This document shows positions 17,220-24,582 of a stretch of DNA of 64,000 bases, piece by piece (positions within the stretch are counted from its first letter, which is position 1; the number at the start of each line of letters is the position of its first letter). Below the pieces are notes generated by a model. That model was not told the origin of the DNA. It saw only the letters and a program-made list of their open reading frames with translations, and did no database searches. The stretch lies in NCBI RefSeq assembly GCF_000325705.1, contig NC_019904.1, positions 3,040,001 to 3,104,000 of the forward strand. Direction: 5' to 3'. Made by a program: the position numbers and the translations under genes. Source of the stretch: Echinicola vietnamensis DSM 17526. Its GTDB lineage: Bacteria; Bacteroidota; Bacteroidia; Cytophagales; Cyclobacteriaceae.

Positions 17220-18278
17220 ATGAAAAACAATAGGATATTGCGGATATGGTTGGTGGCGTTCGTTTGGTCGTTTGTGGCGGTGTCATGTGCTTCCAAAACA
17301 GACGATGTAATAGATAAGCCTACTACCTCGAGGGAAATAGAGGACGGAAATGGGTTGTCTTCTTGGAATGATGTCGCTTCCAAGCAAGCCATCATGGCTT
17401 TTGTGGAGGAAGTGACCAACCCGGAAAGTCCTCATTTCATAGAGGAAAAGGATCGCATTGCGACCTTTGATAATGACGGGACCCTTTGGTCTGAGCAGCC
17501 GATGTATTTTCAGTTTTTCTTTGCCATAGACCGTATCAAGGCCATGTCGGAGGATCATCCCGAGTGGAAGGACAAGCAGCCTTACAAGGCCGTTTTGGAA
17601 AATGATATGGATGCGCTGATGGCGCAAGGAGGCACGGGGCTGCTCCAATTGGTAATGGCCAGCCATACGGGGTTGACCACTGATGAATTTGAGCGCATAG
17701 TGCGGGATTGGATTTCCACGGCCAAGCATCCTACTAAGAATAAACCGTATACCGAATTGGTTTTTCAGCCGATGTTGGAATTGGTGAAATACTTGCAACA
17801 ACATGAATTTAAGGTTTTTATCGTGTCGGGCGGAGGGGTTGATTTTATGCGACCTTGGGCCGAAGAGGTTTATGGGATTCCCAGGGACCAGATTGTAGGG
17901 AGTAGCTTTAAAACGGAATACGCATACAATGATGGCAAGCCAGAGATCATGATCCTTCCAGAAATCGATCTTAATGATGATAAGGAAGGCAAGCCCATAG
18001 GCATTCATAGTTACATTGGGCGGAAGCCGGTTTTCGCAGCGGGCAATTCGGATGGCGATCTTCAGATGCTTCGGTGGGCGGATGCTAATATAAAGAAAAG
18101 CTTCAAGCTCTATGTCCATCACACCGATGGTGAGCGTGAATGGGCTTACGATAGCACTTCACACATTGGCACTTTTAAGGCCGGCTGGGAGGAAGCCCTG
18201 CAAAAGGATTGGGTGATAGTGGACATGAAGCGCGATTGGAAAATTATCTATCCTAATGATGGGGGAAATACAGATTGA
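17220..18278 (+). CDS. HAD-superfamily phosphatase lipoprotein
   Basis: 352 residues. The N-terminus ends in VSC (C23), a lipobox, so this is a membrane-anchored periplasmic protein. HAD motifs are complete: FDNDGTLW (D84 nucleophile, D86), FIVSGGGVDFM (motif II Ser/Thr), a lysine region, and AAGNSDGDLQML (motif III acidic pair). The cap is C1-like with a long helical insert. The family covers phosphoserine phosphatase-like hydrolases; periplasmic forms release phosphate or dephosphorylate small metabolites. The substrate is unknown. It lies 63 bp after the barrel gene and before the DUF4136 lipoprotein. Confidence 0.88.
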   Translation: MKNNRILRIWLVAFVWSFVAVSCASKTDDVIDKPTTSREIEDGNGLSSWNDVASKQAIMAFVEEVTNPESPHFIEEKDRIATFDNDGTLWSEQPMYFQFFFAIDRIKAMSEDHPEWKDKQPYKAVLENDMDALMAQGGTGLLQLVMASHTGLTTDEFERIVRDWISTAKHPTKNKPYTELVFQPMLELVKYLQQHEFKVFIVSGGGVDFMRPWAEEVYGIPRDQIVGSSFKTEYAYNDGKPEIMILPEIDLNDDKEGKPIGIHSYIGRKPVFAAGNSDGDLQMLRWADANIKKSFKLYVHHTDGEREWAYDSTSHIGTFKAGWEEALQKDWVIVDMKRDWKIIYPNDGGNTD

Positions 18279-18338
18279 TGCTGCCATTTCCATTTTCCAT
18301 GTTAACTCTATGAAGAACATTAGTAAAAAACCATAAAG

Positions 18339-18974
18339 ATGATGAACCATAAAACTATTTTATCCTTGGTGGCTATTGGTTTAGTAGCTGCCTTCACTTG
18401 GGGGTGCCTACCTTCAGGTCCAGATTACGTGGAGGATATGGATATCGTTTATACGACTTATGACGAGGAGTTTGATTTCCAGTCTCAGGGTACTTACGCT
18501 ATGCCGGATCAGATCGTGACAAATGTGAAAGTAGACAATGGCGATACTTCCTATGTGTATTTAGATGATAAGTATGCTACTCCTATTCTGTCTGAGATCG
18601 CTCAGAATATGGAAAGTTATGGATGGTCAAGAGTAGGAGTGGAGGATGGCCCAGATATGCTGATGATGCCAGCGGCAACCAGTACGACCAATTATTACTA
18701 TGATTGGTGGTATGACTGGTGGTGGGGCTGGTATTACCCAGGATGGTGGGGCTGGTATTATCCACCTTATTATCCTGTAAGTAGCTATTCTACAGGATCA
18801 TTGATCTTGGTGTTTACAGATCCGGATGCGGCTGAAAACAATCCCGTTAATAAATCCGGTGCTGCCTGGCTATCGGTAAGCAATGGGATCCTTACGTACT
18901 ATAATGATATTGATCGTGTAACAGATGCCATTGATCAGGCTTTTGACCAATCTCCCTACCTCCAAACCCAGTAA
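18339..18974 (+). CDS. DUF4136-like lipoprotein with Trp/Tyr-rich insert
   Basis: 211 residues with lipobox TWGC (C23). The layout follows DUF4136: YTTYDEEFDFQSQGTYAMPD, a helix (ILSEIAQNMESYGWSRV), then LILVFTDPDA and a final helix (DRVTDAIDQAFDQSP). The central loop is extreme: residues about 123-150 consist almost only of Trp, Tyr, Gly and Pro, with a tandem WWGWYYPG/WWGWYYPP pair encoded by a short DNA duplication. The stop overlaps the next possible start (TAATG). The loop may insert into membrane or bind glycans; this is a guess. ATG 18342 is an equal alternative start. Confidence 0.82.
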   Translation: MMNHKTILSLVAIGLVAAFTWGCLPSGPDYVEDMDIVYTTYDEEFDFQSQGTYAMPDQIVTNVKVDNGDTSYVYLDDKYATPILSEIAQNMESYGWSRVGVEDGPDMLMMPAATSTTNYYYDWWYDWWWGWYYPGWWGWYYPPYYPVSSYSTGSLILVFTDPDAAENNPVNKSGAAWLSVSNGILTYYNDIDRVTDAIDQAFDQSPYLQTQ

Positions 18975-18985
18975 TGCTAAGCGAT

Positions 18986-19576
18986 ATGAAAAAAATATTG
19001 ATCATGCTTGTGTTGGGAATAGTAGTTTCCCATCAAGCGTCAGCTCAGAGAAATAAAGTGACGTTATCTTATCCAGTTGGATTTGCTATCGGTGAATTGG
19101 GAGAATATGTAAAACCTTCCAGTTTTAGAGGAATTGCCTTTGATTATCGAGGGATGGTCAATGACCACTTCGCAGTAGGGATATCCACAGGCTGGAACGT
19201 ATTTTATGAGGAATTGGCTTATGATACCTATCATTTTGAAAATCAAGCGGTATCGGGTAAGCAATACCGCAACAGCAATCATATTCCCATTTTGTTTAAT
19301 GGTACCTATTACTTGGAGTCAAGAGCTGCAGTGAATCCATTTGTTAGTGTCGGAGTAGGCACCATTTATACCCGTAGAAATACGGATATGGGCCAGTTTA
19401 CCTTGGAGCAGGAAGCGTGGAATTTTGCCTTGGCTCCTGAAGTTGGCATGCTTATCGAGTTTGCCAACCAATTTTCGACGTCGGTTTCTATCCAATATTA
19501 TAACGGTTTTCAGGCAGGAAATGAGTTAAATGATCCTCAATCTTATTTTGCACTAAAGCTAGGTTTTGAATTGTAA
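18986..19576 (+). CDS. Outer-membrane beta-barrel protein
   Basis: 196 residues from ATG 18986, which starts a standard signal peptide (MKKILIMLVLGIVVSHQASAQ). An in-frame ATG at 18974 overlaps the previous stop and may couple translation. The mature part alternates hydrophobic and polar residues in short strands (VTLSYPVGFAIGELGEYV, NPFVSVGVGTIYT, FSTSVSIQYYNGF) and ends FALKLGFEL, a typical C-terminal strand. It fits the small 8-stranded OmpA/OmpX-like barrel class (porin_OmpL/OMP_b-brl). Binding partner or cargo unknown. Confidence 0.82.
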   Translation: MKKILIMLVLGIVVSHQASAQRNKVTLSYPVGFAIGELGEYVKPSSFRGIAFDYRGMVNDHFAVGISTGWNVFYEELAYDTYHFENQAVSGKQYRNSNHIPILFNGTYYLESRAAVNPFVSVGVGTIYTRRNTDMGQFTLEQEAWNFALAPEVGMLIEFANQFSTSVSIQYYNGFQAGNELNDPQSYFALKLGFEL

Positions 19577-19693
19577 AAATTGAATAATTTTCTGTTAATA
19601 GATTGGAATTGAGGAGTATGTGTTCCCGATACTTTGGGAGGTATTTTCCTCAATTCCTTGATTGTTTTGTCCTCTTTTAAAATAGCTATCATT

Positions 19694-20263
19694 ATGAATG
19701 TAGAGAATAATCCCATTACTAAAACCATACGCCACTGGTATATTTTGTTTATTGTAGGTTTATTATTTATAATACTGGGTATTTACACTTTTGTTACGCC
19801 GGCAAAGGCTTATTTGGCGTTGTCATTTTTGTTCAGCATGTCATTCTTGATTACAGGTTTGGGAGAGGTGATGTTTGCTGTGATCAACAAGCGCATTTTT
19901 GACCGGTGGGGATGGATATTGGCATTCGGAATATTTAATTGTTTGGTAGGGGTATTGTTGCTCAGCAGGCCTGAGGTTTCATTGGCGACCATGCCCTTAT
20001 ATTTGGGGTTTTTGATCCTTTTCCGGTCTGTGGGTAGTATAAGTTATGCGTATGAAATAAAGCACATGGGATTCTCAGATTGGTCAAGTTTGCTATTTCT
20101 GGGAATTTTGGGGGTGATATTTTCCTTTATCCTTATTTGGAATCCTGTCTTGGGAGGACTTACGATAGTCAGTTGGACAGCACTGTGTTTTCTCTCCATC
20201 GGCATCTTGAGTGTATATTTGTCTTTTCAGCTAAGAAAGTTTGGGAAGCACCTTTCGCATTAA
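19694..20263 (+). CDS. HdeD-like (DUF308) membrane protein
   Basis: 189 residues from ATG 19694 (MNVENNPITKTIRHWY). The frame is open upstream to 19634, but that part looks non-coding. About six transmembrane segments are visible (WYILFIVGLLFIILGIYTF, LALSFLFSMSFLITGLGEVM, WGWILAFGIFNCLVGVLLL and others), in the order expected for the three-repeat DUF308/HdeD fold. In E. coli HdeD contributes to acid resistance at high density; in Bacteroidota the role is unproven. It sits among envelope genes, consistent with a stress function. Confidence 0.85.
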   Translation: MNVENNPITKTIRHWYILFIVGLLFIILGIYTFVTPAKAYLALSFLFSMSFLITGLGEVMFAVINKRIFDRWGWILAFGIFNCLVGVLLLSRPEVSLATMPLYLGFLILFRSVGSISYAYEIKHMGFSDWSSLLFLGILGVIFSFILIWNPVLGGLTIVSWTALCFLSIGILSVYLSFQLRKFGKHLSH

Positions 20264-20384
20264 AAGATCGGTTTGAGCCATGTGAGTGATGAAAATACCT
20301 GCTCAACAGAACGGTGATGGTTAAAAAATGAGCAGGACAAACAATTCGAGCATCCTTGATTTTAGCATCAAACTTTAAAGACCT

Positions 20385-21185
20385 ATGAAAATACATTTAA
20401 CGATTATCGTCATATTCTGCATGATATCAATGGGCGTAGAAGCTCAAGATGCAGGAAAGAAAGGCAGTGCAGCACAAGCGAATAATCCCTTGGCCAATAT
20501 GACGGCCATTAACTTTCACAATTATTACATTCCCCGCTTGACAGATGCTCCAAAAGATGCTTACCTCAATAATGCCTGGGTGAGGTTTGCTAAGCCGATT
20601 AGTGAGGGGAAGTGGCTTCTTCGAGTGTCTGCCCCTTTAAATACCACAGGGGTGCCGAATCCCGCTGACGGGAGTGTTAATGCCATTAATGGACTCGGGG
20701 ATATCAATGCCTTCATGTCTTATAATTTTATCTCCAAACCGTCTGCTACGATAGGTATAGGGCCAAATATTACTGCACCAACCGCGACAGAAACTGCTTT
20801 GGGTACAGGAAAGTGGCAAGGTGGATTTGCGATGGTGGCCTTTGTTGCCAAATCCGCGGTGTTTCAATTTGGAGGCTTATTAACCTGGCAGGCCTCTTTT
20901 GCCGGTGATAGCGACCGCCCGGGAACCAATATAGCTGCCATTCAACCCTTTTATTTCTGGCAATTGGGTGGAGGGACCTATTTAAGGGGAGCACCTATTT
21001 GGGGCTTTGACATTAAGAATGATGCTTTTTCTGTACCATTGGGGTTGGGGATCGGAAAAGTGGTGAAAGTAGAGAACACCGTATTCAATCTCTTTATAGA
21101 GCCGCAATATTCATTGCTTCATGCAGGAACCCAGCCTCAATTTCAGCTGTTCACGGGGATCAACATGCAGTTTATGGGGGATTAA
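20385..21185 (+). CDS. Outer-membrane transport-like barrel protein
   Basis: 266 residues with signal peptide MKIHLTIIVIFCMISMGVEAQ. The sequence is strand-rich with repeated Gly/aromatic girdles (WLLRVSAPLNTTG, ATIGIGPNITAPTAT, VFQFGGLLTWQASFAG, FNLFIEPQYSLL, FQLFTGINMQF) and ends on an aromatic strand. It resembles the phenol-degradation MetA-like / transporter barrels of Bacteroidota. The transported compound cannot be inferred. An 8-bp inverted repeat (CCTGCTCA / TGAGCAGG at 20298 and 20329) lies just upstream and could be a terminator or operator. Confidence 0.75.
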   Translation: MKIHLTIIVIFCMISMGVEAQDAGKKGSAAQANNPLANMTAINFHNYYIPRLTDAPKDAYLNNAWVRFAKPISEGKWLLRVSAPLNTTGVPNPADGSVNAINGLGDINAFMSYNFISKPSATIGIGPNITAPTATETALGTGKWQGGFAMVAFVAKSAVFQFGGLLTWQASFAGDSDRPGTNIAAIQPFYFWQLGGGTYLRGAPIWGFDIKNDAFSVPLGLGIGKVVKVENTVFNLFIEPQYSLLHAGTQPQFQLFTGINMQFMGD

Positions 21186-21277
21186 ATAGTGTTTTTAGTT
21201 TTGTATGTATAATTATGGTTTTTAAATACATAAAAAAGTAGTATGTTTAGGTTGTTTTTAATCTAACCTAACACAGA

Positions 21278-21796
21278 ATGAAACTACTAAAATTTCCTGC
21301 ATTTATTTTCTTTATTGTTTTTGCGTTTTCATGTACAGAGGGCGAGTTGCCTGAAGTTCATGCTGATGTAACTGGTCAGTGGAGATTGACCGAGTTGGAT
21401 TATTCGGGCGTTACAGTTGTGGACTGGCTGGGGGAGCGTCTCGAATCAAATTTTGAAGGAAAAGGACAAGATCTGGATTGTACATTAACGATTCAGGAGT
21501 CTCCAAATACATTTACAGCAGAAGGTGATTACGTCGTCATGCTTCGCTATGATTTGTATGGGCAGCAAGCTGAGCTGCCCGTTTCCATGGAAGGTTTTAT
21601 GTCCAATGGCATGTGGAACCGGAGTGGGGATCAACTGTCGGTGCAATCGGAGGGGGAACCTGCATCTTCCTGCACTATATTGGAATTGACACATGAAAAG
21701 ATGGTCTTGTCTTATGAAGGAGTCATTTCCCAATCGATGGATGGCGTGACCAATACCAGTACTCTCCTAGGGGCCTACACATTTGTGAGGGAATAA
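21278..21796 (+). CDS. Lipocalin-like lipoprotein
   Basis: 172 residues. The lipobox AFSC (C19) marks a lipoprotein. The mature protein starts with VTGQWRLTELDYSG, the common opening of Bacteroidota lipocalin-like domains (G-x-W followed by strands), and proceeds as beta strands (CTLTIQESPNTFTAEGDYVV, MWNRSGDQLSVQSEG, MVLSYEG). Such proteins are thought to bind small hydrophobic ligands or to form surface beta structures; nothing here shows the ligand. It is monocistronic as far as can be seen, followed by the MITE-like unit. Confidence 0.75.
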   Translation: MKLLKFPAFIFFIVFAFSCTEGELPEVHADVTGQWRLTELDYSGVTVVDWLGERLESNFEGKGQDLDCTLTIQESPNTFTAEGDYVVMLRYDLYGQQAELPVSMEGFMSNGMWNRSGDQLSVQSEGEPASSCTILELTHEKMVLSYEGVISQSMDGVTNTSTLLGAYTFVRE

Positions 21797-21810
21797 TTTC
21801 CTGCATTTGA

Positions 21811-22120
21811 ACCTTACAAGGAGTATAAAGGGGACATTTCTCGCAAATAAGAAGGGGGCTGATAGCATCCAACAAGCAGCATATCCAAGCCTTGAGAGAG
21901 TCGTTTTCATAACCAAAGGAGCCCATGGTAAACTTTTGCGTCATTTTAAGCTGCAGATAAAAGGGATGGATATAGATTACAGTGGTGTGTATCTTATCTA
22001 TGTTTATCAGCATTCAACCGTGGCCTAATAGACACTAAAAGTGGCCGGAATATGATTAGCTATCGAAATAGCTTAGCCCCCAACTTTTCCGATGGATCCC
22101 TTACATGCTCCTTGTAAGGT
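21811..22120. repeat. MITE-like element with 13-bp perfect terminal inverted repeats
   Basis: ACCTTACAAGGAG at 21811-21823 is matched by its exact complement CTCCTTGTAAGGT at 22108-22120. The similarity continues inward for roughly another 14 bp with small gaps. The 310-bp interior has no convincing protein; an open frame at 21807-22028 has no recognisable features. A GCCCCCAACTTTTCCG block inside has a near relative in inverse orientation at about 13104-13130. No clear target-site duplication is seen. Confidence 0.45.
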
Positions 22121-22172
22121 TTGTTGATTCAGCTTCTTACCGTAAATTTGGTCAAAAGTAAATTGTTCAAAC

Positions 22173-22454
22173 ATGTCAAACCACGTAAAAATCACCTATT
22201 GTACCCAATGCCGTTGGCTCCTTCGATCTGCGTGGATGGGGCAAGAATTGCTTACAACCTTCGAATCAGAACTGGATGAACTCAGCCTATGCCCCGGCAC
22301 AGGAGGGATTTTTGAAGTGGTGGCCAATGGTCAACTGATATGGTCCAGAAAGGAGCAAGGGCGTTTCCCTGAAATCACCGAATTGAAGCAGCTGGTAAGG
22401 GATGTGATTGCTCCAGAGAGGAGTCTGGGACATGCGGATAGAAAGCAGCATTAA
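22173..22454 (+). CDS. Rdx/SelW-type thioredoxin-like protein
   Basis: A 93-residue protein with the fold signature of the SelT/SelW/SelH (Rdx) family: ITYCTQCRWLLRSAWMGQELL has the CxxC pair (C10, C13) after the first strand, and GTGGIFEVVANGQLIWSRKEQGRFPE carries the typical G-x-F-x-V...W-x-R pattern. Here the second position is cysteine, not selenocysteine. The protein is probably a small cytosolic redox protein; partners are unknown. It is separate from the sigma factor gene that follows. Confidence 0.88.
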   Translation: MSNHVKITYCTQCRWLLRSAWMGQELLTTFESELDELSLCPGTGGIFEVVANGQLIWSRKEQGRFPEITELKQLVRDVIAPERSLGHADRKQH

Positions 22455-22588
22455 TGGCCTTTTAGGGGGGTAGGCCTATAAGCAAGGAATTGGATGTGTT
22501 TACTTATTATTTCATAATGATTTGTTAAAATCAAATATTCAGATTCTTTTCGGTGTGGCATTATCTTTATGGTGAACTGACAACATCC

Positions 22589-23131
22589 ATGGTACCGCAT
22601 CACCCCGATATTGAATTGCTGGAAAGTATTCGTAACGATGATCTCCGTGCGTTTGATCAGTTGTACCATCAGTATTGGGAGGTCATGTATCAGGCAGCTG
22701 TGGGGCGGTTAAAGTCACAAGATTTGGCTCAGGATGTGGTGCAGGATATTTTTATAGATTTTTGGAATCGCCGAAAAAGCCTCGATATCAATGTCAGCCT
22801 AAAGGCCTATTTGCTGACAGCTGTCAAGTACAAGGTGTTCAGGAAGGTGGATAAATTAAACCGACATGAACAACTTAGTGCTAGTCATTTGGAAGAATTG
22901 AGTGCCAGTGCGTCATTTATGGAGTTTGAGGAAATTTTTGACTTGATTGAAGTGAAACTGGAGCAGTTGGCACCGATGCATCATAAAATCTTTAGGATGA
23001 ACAAAATGGAAGGGGTGTCTGTCCGGGAGATCAGCGAACAGGTGAACATGGCTCCGCAGTCTGTCCATAATGTGCTTTCCAAAACCACCAAGTACCTCAA
23101 AAAGGAACTAAAGGGCTATTATTTTTTATAG
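22589..23131 (+). CDS. ECF RNA polymerase sigma factor
   Basis: 180 residues from ATG 22589 (MVPHHPDIELLESI); an upstream start at 22553 is possible. Region 2 is visible as LRAFDQLYHQYWEVMYQAA...AQDVVQDIFIDFWNRR, and region 4 as LAPMHHKIFRMNKMEGVSVREISEQVNMAPQSVHNVLSKTTKYLKK. This is the Bacteroidota class that pairs with FecR anti-sigma factors. It is expected to switch on the downstream Sus operon when the outer-membrane transporter senses substrate. Confidence 0.92.
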   Translation: MVPHHPDIELLESIRNDDLRAFDQLYHQYWEVMYQAAVGRLKSQDLAQDVVQDIFIDFWNRRKSLDINVSLKAYLLTAVKYKVFRKVDKLNRHEQLSASHLEELSASASFMEFEEIFDLIEVKLEQLAPMHHKIFRMNKMEGVSVREISEQVNMAPQSVHNVLSKTTKYLKKELKGYYFL

Positions 23132-23421
23132 TAGAGTGGATTGAAGGAAGCCATACTTCTGATGTGCTGTAATGGAAGACCAAAGTATATTATAAATTCT
23201 TTTCAGTGCAGGATACAATATGCAATTGGGGCCTTTAGGCTCTTTTGGTGTTTTTATTTATCCGCAGTTTTTTCATTAAGCAAACGGGCAGTCCCCAGCG
23301 TTTACGCTTGGTTCTTGATTCATACATGTTGTGTTACGCCAATGTGAACGATCGAGTGTAAGGATTAATTTTTTCGTAATCGAATGATCGAGTAGAGATG
23401 GAGGGCTGATGACACTTACTA

Positions 23422-24450
23422 ATGATGGAACACAACAATGTCAACATTCCAAAAGAGGTCACAAGGCTTATTGGAAAACTGCTAAGCGGCATTCCCTTGG
23501 GAGCGGAAGAGCTTGATCACCTCAATCAATGGTACGATGAGTGTTATGATAGCGAGTGGGAGACGGCTGACCAAGATTTGGGCCCCGATATGCTTAAACG
23601 GATCCATGATAAGATTGATAAAGGAAATGGAGGTCGAGTCTCTTCGGATGCTACGTATCCGCGTACTGTTTCCGCTCATAAAAGATTTACAGGCTATAAA
23701 ACACAAATATGGCTGCGTGCTGCGGTAGTCACTTTTTTATTGATGGCTACTGTGCTGACCATTTATGTAAGTCAATATGGGAAGCAAGAAGTACCACAAA
23801 CGGTGGCAGCGTGGACAACCTATCAAAATCCCGCAGGACAGAAATCAAAAGTTCGTCTTCCGGATGGTAGCGTGGTTTATGTTAATGCCGCTACGGAAAT
23901 CAAATACCAAGATGGGTTTGGCGAGACCCATCGTGAGTTGTTTTTGAACGGGGAATCTTATTTTGAAGTGGCCAAGGACAGCCTCCCATTTCGGGTTCAC
24001 AGTGCGGGATTGGTAACCCAAGCCCTTGGGACATCTTTTAACATCAGCACTTTTGACGCTGCGTCCATTCGGGTACAGTTGGCCAGTGGGATCGTAAAAG
24101 TGTATCATGCATTTAAGGATCAACCATCGGTCCAGTTATCTCCTGGCGAAGAAGTAAGGCTTGAGGATGGACAACTATCATCTGTTTTTTCCTTTCATAT
24201 CGATCAGGCCATTGCTTGGAAAGAGGGGAAGATCTGGCTTGATAAGACACCTCTGAGGGAAGTGGTTCCAATGCTGGAACGGTGGTATGACGTCGATATC
24301 ACGGTGACCAATCCGCCTCAGGACGAGGTTCGCTTTACCGGGGAATTTAAAAATGCCATGCTCTCCCATTTGCTGGAAAGTTTGGCCTATTCCTACCGAT
24401 TTGAATACAAAATCAACAAGAAAAACATCACCATCACCTTTAATGACTGA
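23422..24450 (+). CDS. FecR-type anti-sigma factor
   Basis: 342 residues: a cytoplasmic N-terminal helical part (1-95) that should hold the sigma factor, one transmembrane segment (about 97-116, IWLRAAVVTFLLMATVLTIY), then the periplasmic FecR domain (PDGSVVYVNAATEIKY, GESYFEVAKDSLPFRVHSAG, ALGTSFNIS) and the C-terminal DUF4974-like domain (TPLREVVPMLERWYDVDITV...FTGEFKNAMLSHLLESL). It transmits the signal from the STN domain of the adjacent SusC to the ECF sigma factor. A 290-bp gap after the sigma gene has no gene I trust. Confidence 0.93.
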   Translation: MMEHNNVNIPKEVTRLIGKLLSGIPLGAEELDHLNQWYDECYDSEWETADQDLGPDMLKRIHDKIDKGNGGRVSSDATYPRTVSAHKRFTGYKTQIWLRAAVVTFLLMATVLTIYVSQYGKQEVPQTVAAWTTYQNPAGQKSKVRLPDGSVVYVNAATEIKYQDGFGETHRELFLNGESYFEVAKDSLPFRVHSAGLVTQALGTSFNISTFDAASIRVQLASGIVKVYHAFKDQPSVQLSPGEEVRLEDGQLSSVFSFHIDQAIAWKEGKIWLDKTPLREVVPMLERWYDVDITVTNPPQDEVRFTGEFKNAMLSHLLESLAYSYRFEYKINKKNITITFND

Positions 24451-24456
24451 TTGCCT

Positions 24457-24582
24457 ATGAAAAAAGAAAGCCAGTTCAAGAAAACCGGCCTCCCAAGTGA
24501 CAATAGAAGAGTTTCTCAGGCCATTCTATTGCCCTTTTATTTCAATGACATTTCACATCATCAAAACATGACAAATCTATGA
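24457..24582 (+). CDS. Possible 41-residue ORF coupled to susC
   Basis: ATG 24457 lies 4 bp after the fecR stop and opens a frame of 41 codons whose TGA overlaps the susC start as ATGA. The peptide starts MKKESQFKKTGLPSDN and is basic, with no signal peptide. Within it an inverted repeat, CAATAGAA (24501) and TTCTATTG (24524), could form an RNA hairpin. It may be a real leader peptide controlling susC translation, or the overlap may be chance. No homology evidence is available. Confidence 0.3.
   Translation: MKKESQFKKTGLPSDNRRVSQAILLPFYFNDISHHQNMTNL

Noticed and set aside
17283..18122. Long open frame (279 codons) on the minus strand
   Set aside because: It lies entirely antisense to the HAD phosphatase gene, whose catalytic motifs are intact. 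The antisense product has no motif or signal peptide.
21807..22028. 73-codon open frame inside the MITE-like element
   Set aside because: No ribosome binding site, motif or hydrophobic segment. It starts at the element's end and looks accidental.
23141..23347. 68-codon open frame between the sigma factor and FecR genes
   Set aside because: Composition is Cys- and Phe-rich with no family features. The sigma/FecR gap often contains non-coding sequence.
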